Position numbers and translations under genes: made by a program. A stretch of 64,000 bases of DNA. Origin: Bisporella sp. PMI_857 (lineage: Eukaryota; Ascomycota; Leotiomycetes; Helotiales; Helotiaceae). Numbering within the stretch: the stretch's first letter is position 1; the number at the start of each line of letters is the position of its first letter. Positions 1-12,310 of the stretch are shown here, one piece after another. The DNA is taken from assembly GCA_021307315.1 (NCBI GenBank), contig JAJSPD010000001.1, positions 1,550,001 to 1,614,000 of the forward strand, given 5' to 3'. The notes beneath the pieces are model-generated. The model was not told the DNA's origin. It saw only the letters and a list, made by a program, of their open reading frames with translations, and did not search any database.

Positions 1-880
1 CAGCCAGTTTTGGGTTCGTTCCCTAAGATCGAGATCAACAAACACAAGTTGGTACAACGGAGAATTACTTTTCATGATGTTTGGGTTGAAGTACAGTAGA
101 AGATAGACGGAAATCTGAGACCAAATCAGATATTGAAAGAATATTTTTCGGGCTGGCTCAAGCAAGGACACCAATATCATACACATCACTCACCCCAACT
201 CAATAGAACGTAAGAAGCAACTCATCGTAAGCAGTTTCTGCTGGTCTCACAATCAAAGTCACCACCATTCAACTCATCCCACCTATCTCGCACCTAAAAA
301 CTTGCACAGCATCAGATGAAGGTTCATGAAAGACAGGATTGCAAGATTCCCCAAGCATCAAATTTTCAAGCACCCTAATCAGATGTCTGCCATCGAGGTT
401 TAGCGGGGACGTCGATGGCTCGATTCAAACGCAGCTCCCTCCCCCACCCAACAAAAATAAGGTCAACTACCAGAATCGATCAGACAGGCACTTGTCTAGA
501 CATAAATTAACTTAAATTAAGCATGAGAAGAATAACTCCTATAAACGAAGCAAATAGATCTTGTACGCTGTAGCATACCTCGGAGTGTTTAGGACGACTA
601 CTGAAGGTGCATGAAATAGACAATATGCATGTTCTTTCTTAAAACTCGAGGTTGGCAATGAGTAAAATAGACGCTATTTTGTGAACACCTATAGCCTGAT
701 GACATGAACCCTATGATTCAGCCCTGAGGTCATCTAGCCGCGGCATTTTAGCACCCAGGTTGGAGCAATGCTTGACAGACGCCATCCCCCCTAATTGAAC
801 TCGGTACTTTCAACGCTCCATAACAAATATGTGCCTGATCGTGCCGGTGGCAGTATGTTATACATAGTTCTATAAAATTA
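1..880. other. intergenic, downstream of APN1
   Basis: No gene supported. Both strands have only short open frames without splice-site logic. The right part is presumably the 3' UTR and terminator region of APN1, which is transcribed leftwards into it. Confidence 0.6.
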
Positions 881-2445
881 TTAATGGCTGCAGCCTCCGT
901 CACTATCATCAGAGTCCTCGTCCTCTTGTTTTTTCGTCTTCTTCTTCTTCGAAGTGCCTTTCTTAAACATCGTATCAATAGTTTTCTGCTGCTTCTTAAC
1001 CACCTGGGCTTGAAATTTCTTCCTCTCTTCTGCTCCGATCTCCTGTAAACGTTGTTCTTCCTTCTTGAAATCCTCGGTCTCCGTATCTGTACCAATGAGG
1101 CCTTCTAACAACTTGATTTCTGTTGCCCAAATACTCTTGTCCTCAATAACCTTGCCATCAGGACCTTTCATGTCAATTGGGGTCTCCAGAACCATTGGAA
1201 GGTGCTGGAACGGCTCGTAATTGACGACATTATGGAACGCCTTTAGGCCAAGAAATCCCGTTCCGATGTTTGCATGCAGATCCCGGTTCGAGGAGAATGG
1301 CGCTTTACTATCGTTCAAGTGTAAAGCCCTCAGATAGTGCATCCCGACTATTGTCCCAAAGCTATCCATTGTCTTCTTGAACTCTTCTGGTGAGCGTAAA
1401 TCATACCCTGCTGCAAATGTGTGACATGTATCGATACAAACGCCAACTCTCGATTTGTCATCGATGAGCTCGATTATGTCCCGCAGGTCTTCCCATTTTG
1501 ATCCTATAACATTACCAGCACCCGCCATATTCTCTAATACGGTAACAACTGCCTTTGTCGCTTTGTGCGCCTTGTTGAGCTGAGCAGCAATACGCGCAAT
1601 GGCGTCCGGACGAGGATGAGGTCCCGTATTACCAGGGTGAAAATTATACAGCTTGATGCCGAGAGCTTCACAGCGCTGCAGATCATCCAGGAAACAGTCG
1701 TATGCTTGCTTGGCCTTCTCGGGTTCAGCTTGGGCTAGATTGACAAGATATGACCCATGCGGCAGCACATGCTTCGCCGCATCATATTTGTATTCCTCAC
1801 AGAACTTCTTGAACTGATCTCGCGCCTCGTCTGATAATGCAGGGGAAATCCATTTTCGTTGTGATTTGAGGAACAGTGCAAACGAGTTACCTCCAATATG
1901 AAGTGCATTATTGATCGAATTTTGTACACCTGAATAAAATATAATCAGACAAAAGGCACAATCATCACAAGAAGCTAATAGCATATCTCACCTCCTGCTC
2001 CTGAGACGTGAGCTCCAATATGCATGGCTTTCTTCAAAGTCCCCACAACGGTTCGACCAGCTAGCGGCATAGCTTCAGCCTCTTTTTCTTCCTTTGATTT
2101 ACGTTTCTTAGGCGCCTTTACATCACCCTCCGCTTCGCCGTCCTCAGTTTTCGCTTTTCGTTTCACTGGGGCTTTCTTCTGATTCTTTCCCTCTGTGGGC
2201 ACCTCTGCCTTTACATTCTTGGTCTTCAGTTTTGTAGAGGATTTCTTTGGAGTAACAAGTGGCTCATCATCGGAGTCGGATTCTTCCTTGAAGTTTCTAC
2301 TGCCGTTGGAGCGCGACGACGCTTGTCTAACTGTGGCCTCTGTAATGTCTGCCCTGGCTTTATGGCCCTTAGGCGTGACGATAGTCTCGATCTTATCAGT
2401 CGCTATCTCTTGCGCAATAATCTTCTTGCTAGATCTGCGCGACAT
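881..2445 (-). CDS. APN1: AP endonuclease, endonuclease IV family (Apn1)
   Basis: Base-excision repair nuclease that cuts DNA 5' to abasic sites. Two exons on the minus strand, 2445-1992 and 1929-881, with a 62-nt intron (donor GTGAGA, acceptor TTCAG); the phases join within GAGGVQN and give 500 aa. Family motifs are clear: HIGAHVSGAG just before the intron, LENMAGAGN, VGVCIDTCHTF, HLNDSK and VLETP, which supply the His/Glu/Asp ligands of the three-zinc TIM barrel. Residues 1 to about 150 are a Lys/Ser/Glu-rich, low-complexity extension with several basic clusters typical of nuclear targeting, and the C-terminus is also Lys-rich with an acidic end, so the protein is longer than the bacterial enzyme. 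The start is the ATG of MSRRSSKK; an earlier in-frame ATG at 2508 would add 21 hydrophobic and polar residues and is less likely. APN1 is divergent from THI4 across 2.3 kb. Confidence 0.95.
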
Positions 2446-4474
2446 CTCTGTTCGTTGATGGGAAATGATAACAATTGAGACAATAGCTCCAGTTGAGGTC
2501 GTGTTCAAGTTGACGGTGACTATAAGCGCGTGAACACGTGAGTTTCAGTAGACATCCTAGTGCTCTCCACCTGAGAAAAAGAGGGTCGATTTTTGACAAG
2601 GCTACTACTCTTTCACTTTATTGTATACGCGTTAAGGTTGAGTTAAATTGTGAAACATTTTTTAACCCTAATTTTTACGAAAGCAAATCGCTTTCACTTT
2701 ATTGAAAAAATTCAATGTTATAATATCGAGTGCGTAAGAAATACTTGTTGGCAGTGGTGCTGCCATCGGCCATTTATGTCCCGGCCTGCGAGCCAGTCTA
2801 TCGAGAATTAAATTGGCCCAGGTTTATGCCTGAGTACTTGCATTCACAAATTATTTCGTTATAATCCATTGAAATTAACTATGTTTCAAGAAAACTATCA
2901 TAGTAGCCAGCCAGTAATAGCAAGTTTTCCAGTCCTTTCTAGCATTAATTCAGAGTAAAGACAATTTTGTCCAGTCTTACAACCTAGTGTTCAATACCAT
3001 GAGTCTTCCGGAATATATAACAGTCACTTTGCAATCTACATCAATGGTAAACACTCGACACAATAGAGGTCAGATTCGGTAATATCTTCTTGATTCACAC
3101 AGCCCACGATTTTTGAGTATAAATCAGCAGCTTTTCCTCCTCTGCAGCCCGTCCTTTTCTTCTCCTCAGCAACTTCAAACCCACTCCTCCGAAACGCTCT
3201 TCACATACAAGCAGATCCTTCATTCAAATACAAACCATCGCAAAGCAGAACCTCCCAGCAGTCCGAACGCATTTCGTCATACCCAACCTAAAATAGATTA
3301 AGATGTGCGATTATAAGGTGTTTCAATATACCTGTATTAATATGGTATATCAACTACTAAGCCGGTGCAACAATGAACGAAACAACCCTGCTCGCGATTA
3401 TTCAGGAATATCAACGTGCCAGATGGAATTTGTCAAGAAGGTACGGCAGCAACTATTCCCATGTGCAGACTACCAAGCTAAAGAAAAGGAGAAAGAGGGG
3501 GGGAATTACTTAGAGTCTTGTTGCATGGACTAGGGGAAAGATAGTCGGGAACGTCGATATTCTGCATGGCTTTTCGAATATCTAGATAGCTTTGGGCAGC
3601 ATGAGGTTGCATGGGTTACACACATATAGGACACACGAATATCGCCGGTTTCAGCTTGGCTCCGTTCATTCTTTGACATCCAAAACCTCATGTAAAAGCC
3701 GTCAGTGATGTGATGATAAATCTTGTTTTCAGCTGAAAGTGTGTCTCGCTTAATATAGAGGATTAATAGGAGTCAGCAAGCGCCAAGTCCCCATTGCTGT
3801 ATTAATTAGGTCGTGTGTACTCCCCTGATCTGACCATGTTACCCTAATACAGAATGTCGAAATGAATCACAACTTTGCAGCTACCAGGATATCCAATGCT
3901 TGCGAGATTAAGAATGGCTCTTCTCTCGCTGCATAAACTATATGCTGACTGGAGCTGCCGTAACGTACGCACGAGCAAGCCATTTTACAACAGGGGAGGC
4001 TGAAGTATTCTGTCATTCTGGGTACTGTTGGAGATACTATTTCTCTTGACGAAATGGAAGAATATGTATCAAGTGGAGCGTAGATTTCCCAGCCAGTTGA
4101 TTGGCGATTTATTCTCTGGTTTATCTGGACCACACCAATCAGGAAAAGTGGGATATGCTGTGAATATGATTATCAGACGCCATCACTATTTGCCAGTGTC
4201 TTGGTGGACTAACCCCTCATACATGTGATGTCAAAGTCAAACCCCTATTTAAGTTGCTTACCCCTCACCTCAACCGACAAACATTCGACACAAATTTGTT
4301 GGCACACATTTAATCAAAACCGCATTTTCAAAACTCCAGCTTGAAGTATTTCTGCCCCCATACTCTCAAATGGACGCTGACTTGATACACAGACAATTGG
4401 CCAAGTAATTCGCTCCATCATCTATATGGGGGTCATGTCGTCCAAACAGTGGAGTTATCCTTAACAGGATCAAG
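2446..4474. other. long divergent intergenic region APN1/THI4
   Basis: About 2 kb without a supported gene. It is AT-rich with scattered short frames. The right end is the THI4 promoter and leader. Two small upstream ORFs can be read in the leader: 12 codons starting at 4371 and 12 codons starting near 4424, both ending before the riboswitch intron. Their use depends on an unknown transcription start. Confidence 0.5.
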
Positions 4475-4700
4475 GTATTTAATAGATTGCACACAATCTT
4501 GCATGAACCGGTGTTCGTTCTCAGCGCTATCACAGTCTTCCATTCACCTGCCTCACGATCGAGTACAGAGATGGAGGACCTGGTGGCACATGCTGAGTTC
4601 GTTCTGAGATTATACGGTTGAAGAACTTGATCTGGATAATACCAGCGAAAGGATCATGCCTCCCCTATCCAAATGCGTGGAAATTTCTAATTTAGTCTAG
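4475..4700 (+). other. riboswitch-controlled 5' UTR intron of THI4 (candidate)
   Basis: A donor-like CAAG|GTATTT at 4475 lies 26 nt before the aptamer, and acceptor-like TTTAG (ending 4695) and TCTAG (ending 4700) follow it, just after a CTAAT branch-like sequence. The aptamer therefore sits inside a potential intron in the leader, the arrangement known for fungal thiamine genes. The exact acceptor is uncertain because the visible branch site is very close to both. Confidence 0.5.
4501..4659 (+). promoter_or_regulatory. TPP riboswitch (THI element) in the THI4 leader
   Basis: Thiamine-pyrophosphate-sensing aptamer. The conserved core is visible: CTGAGA at 4604-4609, then ACTTGATCTGG and ATAATACCAGCGAAAGGATC at 4625-4655. 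The P1 stem is GCATGA at 4501 pairing with TCATGC at 4654-4659. P3 is extended by a long variable arm (about 4520-4600), as usual in fungi. The P4/P5 sequence AATACC (4638-4643) is complementary to GGTATT at the upstream donor site (4474-4479). In Neurospora this type of aptamer controls alternative splicing, so ligand binding should release or mask the splice site and reduce THI4 expression; that mechanism here is inference from the family plus the pairing seen. Confidence 0.92.
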
Positions 4701-4710
4701 GACTTTCTAA

Positions 4711-5813
<1,103 letters not shown>

Positions 5814-6327
5814 CTTGATCTACGAACATACAAATGCCCAATTTTCGACAGGGACTGCTAAAGAGAGGAAGAGAGTTTCCATTCAAACATTCTTTTCAGA
5901 CTTAAGAACCAGAGTTAATTCGACACACTCATTATATTAAACTTAGATAACACAACTTTGAAATAAGAGATATATCAACTCCCCATGATGCATATGCAAC
6001 TGTTAACTATGAGTTCGCCTATTGTGGGAGAAAGAGCAAGTACTTGTAATTTTAGTTCTTTTATGTAACGAGTGCCAGGCTGAGCCTCGGTTCCACAATA
6101 GTTTCGCTGCCCCACCTCCCCCGCCCTCCTCTTGCTACTTTTCTCCTGCTTACAAATTGCCATTACTTCCAACATTGCGTTATAATGGTATTTTAAGGTA
6201 AGTATATACTTCTATGGAGTTTTCTATTATTTTTTGGTGCCTCGCCTCGCTCCTTTCCTCTTTAACTTCCTCTCCTCAATCCTCTCATTAAATTTCCCTT
6301 CTCTCTTTGCTCCTTTTGTTTTACACA
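5814..6327. other. intergenic THI4 to OYE gene
   Basis: Contains the THI4 3' end and the promoter/leader of the next gene. The last 80 nt before the ATG at 6328 are strongly pyrimidine-rich (CT tracts from about 6240), typical of fungal core promoters. No gene seen. Confidence 0.55.
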
Positions 6328-7660
6328 ATGGCGCCGAAGAACGTTAGAGCAAAGGATGTTTCTTACTTCACACCAGCTCAATCCCCTCCCGCGGGGGCTG
6401 CCATCTCTAAAGAGCCTCCAACTCTTTTCACGCCCCTCAAGATTCGCGATGTGACTTTTCACAATCGCATATGGGTGGCACCAATGTGCATGTACTCGGC
6501 AGATAATGGAAAACTGACAGACTTCCACCTTGTGCAGTAAGTACTTCCACAGCGAATAAGCACGTCAAAGACTGATCGTTGTAAATAGTCTAGGAGCATT
6601 TGCATATCGTGGGGCATCGCTCACAATTATCGAAGCTACCTCCGTTTTACCCAATGGTCGCATCACCCCTCAGGATTCAGGGTTGTGGGAGGACTCGCAG
6701 ATCGTACCACTTCGTAGAGTAGCCGATTTTCTACACTCCCAAAACCAGTTAGTTGGAATACAATTGGCGCACGCAGGGCGCAAAGCTTCGACCTCTGCCC
6801 CATGGCTGAGTCCTGTGCGAGGGCAGGCTGTTCTAGCTACAGAAGAGGTTGGCGGCTGGCCGAAAGATGTCATGGGCGCGAGCGCTATACCTTTCAGTGA
6901 AACTGGTTTCGCGGTCCCCAGAGAGATGAGCTTACAGGATATTGATGAATTAATTCATGGTTTCAGAGATAGTGCGAGCAGGGCGGTTAAGGCTGGCGTC
7001 GATGTGATCGAGATTCATGGTGCTCATGGATACCTGATTTCGTCCTTCCTTTCGCCAATCTCCAACCGAAGAACAGACAAATACGGCGGCAGCTTTGAGA
7101 ACCGTATACGCTTGTTGATTGAGGTGGTTAAGGCGATCCGGGATGTAATTCCTATTGGAATGCCTCTATTAGTTCGCGTCTCTGCCACAGAGTGGATGGA
7201 AAGCGCTGAACCAGAAAGCTGGGATGTCGAATCGACTATCAAACTCGCCAAACTCCTTCCCGACCTGGGTGTTGACCTGCTTGATGTATCTTCAGGAGGG
7301 AATAATGAGAAACAAAGGATCCAGATGCACAACGACTTCCAAATAGGCATTGCAGGCAGGATTCGAAAGGAGCTGGCGAAGGATGGCATCAAGAATTTGC
7401 TGATTGGGGCGGTGGGTATGATCACCGAAGCAGAATTCGCAAAGGAGATCGTGGAGAACGGGAAAGCGGTCCCAAAATCCGATACCGTTGAGATTGAGGA
7501 TGAGCAGAGACAGAAGGCTAAGGCAGACATTGTACTCGTAGCAAGACAGTTTTTGAGGGAGCCAGAATGGGTTCTTCGAGTTGCATATCGCCTTGGAGTC
7601 CAGGTTAAGTGGCCAATACAATATCATAGAGGAGAATTCTTGAATGGAAGTAAGATATAG
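6328..7660 (+). CDS. NADH:flavin oxidoreductase, Old Yellow Enzyme family (YqjM-like)
   Basis: FMN-dependent TIM-barrel ene-reductase that reduces activated C=C bonds; the natural substrate cannot be read from sequence. Two exons, 6328-6536 and 6589-7660 (52-nt intron, GTAAGT donor), give 426 aa. The start is the ATG of [10 protein letters not shown]; an ATG 21 nt upstream would add MLLLFYT and lies in the pyrimidine-rich leader. Motifs: [12 protein letters not shown] near residue 50 with the Cys typical of the YqjM/'thermophilic-like' class, [20 protein letters not shown] with the His pair that binds the substrate carbonyl, [15 protein letters not shown], and [14 protein letters not shown] for FMN phosphate binding. 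Fungal members are often annotated as NADPH dehydrogenases. Neighbours give no pathway clue. Confidence 0.92.
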
Positions 7661-7897
7661 ACCATAATCCTTATATAGCATATAGATAGATCACGAAACA
7701 GAGAACATGGAAATGAAGTCATAAATCTATTCCATATGGTATCAGGCATCCACGATTGCTTCTCATAAAATACTCCCAGAGCCTGTCTACAGCATATCCA
7801 GGCTCCATCAACTCTTCATACTCTCAAAAACAACCCTCACCAATACCCAACCTAAAACAGCCACAATCATCGCAACCAGAACTCCATTGTCGGCTAG
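7661..7897. other. convergent intergenic
   Basis: 237 bp between the tail-to-tail OYE gene and the small Cys-rich gene; holds both 3' ends. Nothing else seen. Confidence 0.5.
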
Positions 7898-8254
7898 TCA
7901 TCCTTGACTTGGCGCTTTTGGCGCTGCTTTTGGAGGGTATGATTTTCCATTCAGCTCAATCTTCTATTTGTCAGCTGCTCTTCAGTCTTACATTACATAT
8001 CCGATGCATTGGCTCCCGCAACAAGGAGAACGTAAAGAAAGGATGAATGAAGACAAACCTTGGGCTCGCAAGTACAGCGTTCCTCTTCAAGAATGGGTTC
8101 CATGACTCTTGCAACGTGGAGGCCGCAGCCGTTCCACGAGCTCTTGGCTATGTGCTTGTCAGTCGCTTTTCTTTGGGACTGGGTCCGGGTGGCCAGCGTG
8201 GAAAGGTCGGATCTCAATCTTACCGCACGTTGGGCATTTGGCTTCCCAGCACAT
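7898..8254 (-). CDS. small Cys-rich conserved fungal protein (61 aa, three exons)
   Basis: Not visible as a single frame. Exons on the minus strand are 8254-8224, 8147-8059 and 7963-7898, with introns of 76 nt (donor GTAAGA, acceptor CATAG) and 95 nt (donor GTTTGT, acceptor AATAG). Phases close exactly and give 61 residues starting MCWEAKCPTC, then a WNGCGLHV segment, ERCTCEPK, and a C-terminal NGKSYPPK. The order C-W...CPTC...W.GCG.H...V...CTCEP is a pattern I recognise from short uncharacterised proteins widespread in Pezizomycotina; the paired CxxC and CxC suggest a zinc site. No signal peptide or membrane segment, so probably cytosolic or nuclear. Function unknown. The first exon is only 31 nt, which makes automated annotation likely to miss it. 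Confidence 0.82.
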
Positions 8255-10134
8255 GGCTAATGCGATTTACTTGTTTATTTCTAGAAGTGGTGATTGTTAT
8301 GCTGGTTTGTACGAGAAGTTGAGGTTGCTGTGCTTTTCCTTCCCGGGCTTGGTGTGTTACAACCCACCAGATGGCACACGGCAATCAAAAGTGGGGTCGG
8401 GCCACTCGCTTATTTTGGGTGGGGTGACTGGGTGAATAGGGGTTCAATTTTTGATTGAAATAGAGCCGGAGATCTTTGGTTTGCATGTCTTCGAAATCCG
8501 TGAATGTGGAGGTCCGCTTTGGCTGAATAGTGTTAGACAGGGAAGGGATTTTGTTATCGTCATTTCCAGACTTAATGACACTGCAAACAATTTTGGGGAA
8601 AGAGCGCTGGAAAGTAGTTTCGTCATTCTTACAAAGTATGCTCTGCTTATTAGCACAAAATTATCTTCTGGCGCCTCGCTTTCATCTCTAACCAAAATTG
8701 AGGTGAGTAGCATTTCATGTGCCCAGTTTAAAAATATGACAAACGTCCCAGCCTACACCTCACAGCTTTCCAATGGATATCTCTTACAGTCTTAACTCTA
8801 TACCTCATGGCTGCCAAAAGTAGGTCTATATCCAGCATACGTGCCCAGATTGCAAGTAAGACAAGAAAAAGAACCTGCGATCTTCTTTTTAGAGGCTTCG
8901 TCAATTATTATTTTAACTTGTGACGCTCATCATCTAGCTATAGTAAAAGCACAACACTACGTCTTCCTAACGATTAATATCTAACTTTAGCTCGGCTTGA
9001 TTTCGAATTGGCAGGTTCCTTTAGAAATGGATTCTGTACTGCGGCTATTTCCTCCTGCTCTCCCTTAAGACAAAAATGTCGTTGAAGTTCTTCTCAGAAA
9101 CGCGTTCATTCCCCATTGCATGAATAAACGGATTAATATACAGGCTTTATGTTAGAGAATCTGACGCACCTCACAAAGCCCCGCCATCATTTGTGAATAT
9201 CGCATGTGAGATAGGTTCGCTTCCGATTTTAATTTCGCACCTCATTTAACAATTGCATAATCCAGCCCATAGCACGAAAATTTCCGTGTGGTCTGAGAAA
9301 TGGCCCTGGACAGAGCTATTAACCACCCAACTCTATAAATTTCTCGCCTATCTTGTAACTGTCCCCAAATTGACTTGCTACGGTACCCTTTTTCATACAT
9401 CTTTATATTAATAATTAGACCTCAACTAAGTGAATAATCATACATCTATCTCAGCTTAACATCCACTTTCTTGCAAGCTCTATTCACGCATTGTCACTTT
9501 CCGGGGAAGCCAAGGCGGAAAGGGTCTTATTCGTGGCAATTCTCTTCTCATGGATCAGCTTCAACAAACAAAACTTCTTCAGTTTCAGCTTGTCGGTGAC
9601 AATACATTTATACCTCGGTACGAACCCTGGTCAGCACTCATGCTAGCTTGAGCAATACTGCTATTGGAATCCTCATATAACAAATCCACTACATTCTATC
9701 CTCACTCCACTAACATATTGAGAGGTTTCCCAAGCCGAGCAGATACTGTAACTACGAAAGTAGCCACTTAAATCTCCATAGGGAAGGACCAGCTTATCAA
9801 AACCCACCGTCGAGCTACCTCTTCCCAGAAACCAGCTTCACCTCCCTCAGATCAGTTCTCGCGAACCACTCTTTCCATTCGCCCCCTTAGACTACGTCGT
9901 TATTAGTGGAATATCTTTTCATTTTTACGGTTACGTCTTACAACAGATGTTGATTCTCATCTGGATGATCGGAGTGAATTCTTAAGACAGCTTTAGTACA
10001 GGCTGTAACATTGCATACCTGGTACACCTCGATATTCCACCATTGAACGGCCGGCGAAATACGGCTTAACTACGTATAAAGATTCAGCTTTATTCTCATA
10101 TCTGGACCCATTCACAACTACTTACAAATACAAT
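8255..10134. other. 1.9-kb intergenic region
   Basis: No supported gene. Several frames of 60-114 codons occur between 8050 and 8800, but they overlap each other on both strands and lack splice logic. The region from 8800 on is AT-rich. It contains the divergent promoters of the Cys-rich gene (-) and the BTB gene (+). Confidence 0.5.
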
Positions 10135-11247
10135 ATGGCTAGACCTCCAAATCAACCAAAAAGGCTATGCGAGTAAGACTTCACCTCAAAACATTCGTGT
10201 TTAATTAGACTAACAGCGTTGTAGCTATTTGCACTCCGACACTATTAAGCTTGGTATCGGGTCAGGCGAGATCCAAAAAAGCTATTTTGTTCATGAAGAG
10301 CTCCTGAAGTCGGTGACTAAAGGCTTTAATGCCATAGACTATGCATCTAACAGTCGTGGCGCAGAGAAGAAGATGTATCGTCAATTAGTCCAAAATCTCG
10401 GTTCAGAGAGCACCGAGGTGTTCGAAAAGTTTATCTCATGGCTCTATAATGAAGATCGAATTAAAGGAAAGATTGATGTTCTTGAAGGGGAAGATATTGA
10501 GACAGTCATAAAACTGTTCATGTTTGGCAAGGTATGGGACTCCGAACCTTTGCGACGAGCTGCTAAACGCTTTATCCGTCGACATATCGATTCCAATTTT
10601 TTATGGACTATCTCAGCCATCCTTAATGGTGAGGATATATACTTTAAAGGCAGGCTGAGAAATCAATTCTCTTCGGACTCTTCTACTATATCACTAGACA
10701 AGGATGATACCGAAGAGCTTGTGATTGGGAACACGATGGCTTATCAGCTGAGTACAAATCTACTTAAAAATCTCATCATGGATAGACTTTGCGAGACAAA
10801 CTCAATCCTTAGCTTTGACCAAGTAAGTACAGAAGAGCTATAAATACATTACTGAAGCCAGTAATTAGCCTGTTCTAGGCCCAGGTTAACTTGCTATACC
10901 AGGTCAAGATTATTTTCAACGTCACCAGGGGATTCCCCTTAACGCATGCACCAATACGAAAGTTCTGCTTGTTCAAATATCACGCCCAGCGGAAGTGTAT
11001 GCAACCAACACTCTCGATCTCAGAAGCCTCCAAATATTTGTCCAAGATTACTGGGTTCTCCGAGGCGTATTTGGAGTTTGAGGAAGATCTTAAATTTTCT
11101 CGCGGAGATCCCAGCTACTTTACGAATAACAGGCAATGCTACTTCCATGTCCATACGGGGGAAGAAACTTGCCATTTGCCAGAGAGACTTCCTGATCAAG
11201 AATTCAAGCCAGAGCCGAAGGATGGCGGCCACTTTGTCCTTCAATGA
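10135..11247 (+). CDS. BTB/POZ domain protein
   Basis: Three exons: 10135-10172 (38 nt), 10225-10822 and 10879-11247, with introns of 52 and 56 nt (donors GTAAGA and GTAAGT). The joined product is 334 aa. The N-terminal half fits a fungal BTB domain: DTIKLGIGSG, FVHEELLKSVTKGF where the family has 'hxxhL...S..F', then EVFEKFISWLYN and a helix-rich stretch GKVWDSEPLRRAA. BTB domains mediate dimerisation and often Cullin-3 binding; in fungi most such short proteins are uncharacterised. The last exon adds about 120 residues with no recognised domain. Many fungi carry large, fast-evolving families of these proteins. The first exon is chosen because its ATG has a good context and the phase joins into DYLHS. 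Confidence 0.82.
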
Positions 11248-11795
11248 AAGTCCCCAGATACGTCAATTGGGGTTGGCTACAGTCTTCCGCATTCATCAAT
11301 TTTTGAGGGGTGGATCATACGTTGCACTACAGTTAATCAAGAATGCTATATATGTCTGTGATCCTAGGCCCTTAGATAATGTTGATTACTAACTTCTGTC
11401 AAAGTGAAATGCCTGGGAATATAATTACGGGAGCATATATCGAAGGTGAGCATGGACAATCGCTGATTGTGGGTACTAGCAAATGAAATAAAAACACATT
11501 GCTTCACGCGAGGCTCACTCATCATGAATTATATCGTGGGAAACCTTCTTTCTTGACTCATAATGTGACCAACGTTGGAAAATGATAAGAAAATGAATGT
11601 TTGGAATATCTGACTACCAACATATTGCCAGGCTAAACGTGCTAGTAGCAAGTCCAACTCAGCAACAACCGAACAAAAAATCAGAAAGCGAGTGGAATAT
11701 ATGCAAAAGATCAAACAATGTCCCTCCTGTATGCCCCCAAACACCAGCCTCTATAACCTAACCAAGCTCCTGAATTGCGCCGTCACTTTGCCAGT
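11248..11795. other. convergent intergenic BTB/defensin
   Basis: About 550 bp between two tail-to-tail genes. Short overlapping frames only; nothing supported. Confidence 0.5.
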
Positions 11796-12185
11796 TTACT
11801 TGAAGCAGATGCAAGTCCTAGATACCATTAGCTAGCCTCCAAGAAAGCCGCCGAACACAACTTACAAGTGAAGGAATCCTTGACCACCGCAATAACCGCC
11901 CTTGCGTCCACCGCCCAGGCTGCGGCACTGTGGATATTAGTTAGTTGCATAAGGAATGGAGGCGGCTGTACTTACGTGGGAGTCGCATTGGTACTTGTCG
12001 AAGGGGCAACCGAAGCCGCGTGCCTTGAGGTGGTTGAGAGCTTCCTCAGATCTCTTCTCGTAGTCTGCTGGAGGGGCAGGTCCGTCGACCCATCCTCCAG
12101 CACCTTCAGCTTCGGCGGATGGAGCAGCAGAGACGAAGGCGGCCATGACGGCGAAAAGGGGAAGAGCGAGAGTGGAGAACTGCAT
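11796..12185 (-). CDS. secreted defensin-like (CSab) peptide precursor
   Basis: Precursor of a cysteine-stabilised alpha-beta peptide of the fungal defensin type (plectasin/micasin group), probably antibacterial. Three exons, 12185-11976, 11927-11866 and 11817-11796, separated by two introns of 48 nt each (both donors GTAAG; acceptors CACAG and TCTAG); phases close to give 97 aa. Residues 1-21 are a signal peptide (hydrophobic core LALPLFAVMAAFVSA). The propeptide has a KR dibasic site at 44-45 and ends at KAR (54-56). The predicted mature part is residues 57-97, starting GFGCPF, with six cysteines at mature positions 4, 11, 15, 27, 37 and 39: C-x6-C-x3-C-x11-C-x9-C-x-C. The CxxxC helix, the GYC turn and the terminal CxC strand are the family hallmark. 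Each intron falls between cysteine-bearing parts, and only the first exon looks like a normal frame. Activity is inferred. Confidence 0.9.
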
Positions 12186-12302
12186 GGTGGTTGTTGTATT
12201 GGTTTGTTTTGAAGTATGTAAAAAGTGTTGGATGCTTTGGAATGCTTAGAATGATGCGAATGTTTGTGATGATGATGTGATTTTGGGTCGAGGAGATGGA
12301 CT

Positions 12303-12310
12303 CTTATATA
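12303..12310 (-). promoter_or_regulatory. TATA box of the defensin gene (candidate)
   Basis: TATATAAG on the minus strand, about 118 nt upstream of the defensin ATG. Spacing and match are good for a strongly inducible fungal promoter, but no transcript start is known. Confidence 0.5.

Noticed and set aside
2659..2670. Telomere-like TTAACCCTAA
   Set aside because: A single unit in AT-rich DNA, expected by chance; no tandem array.
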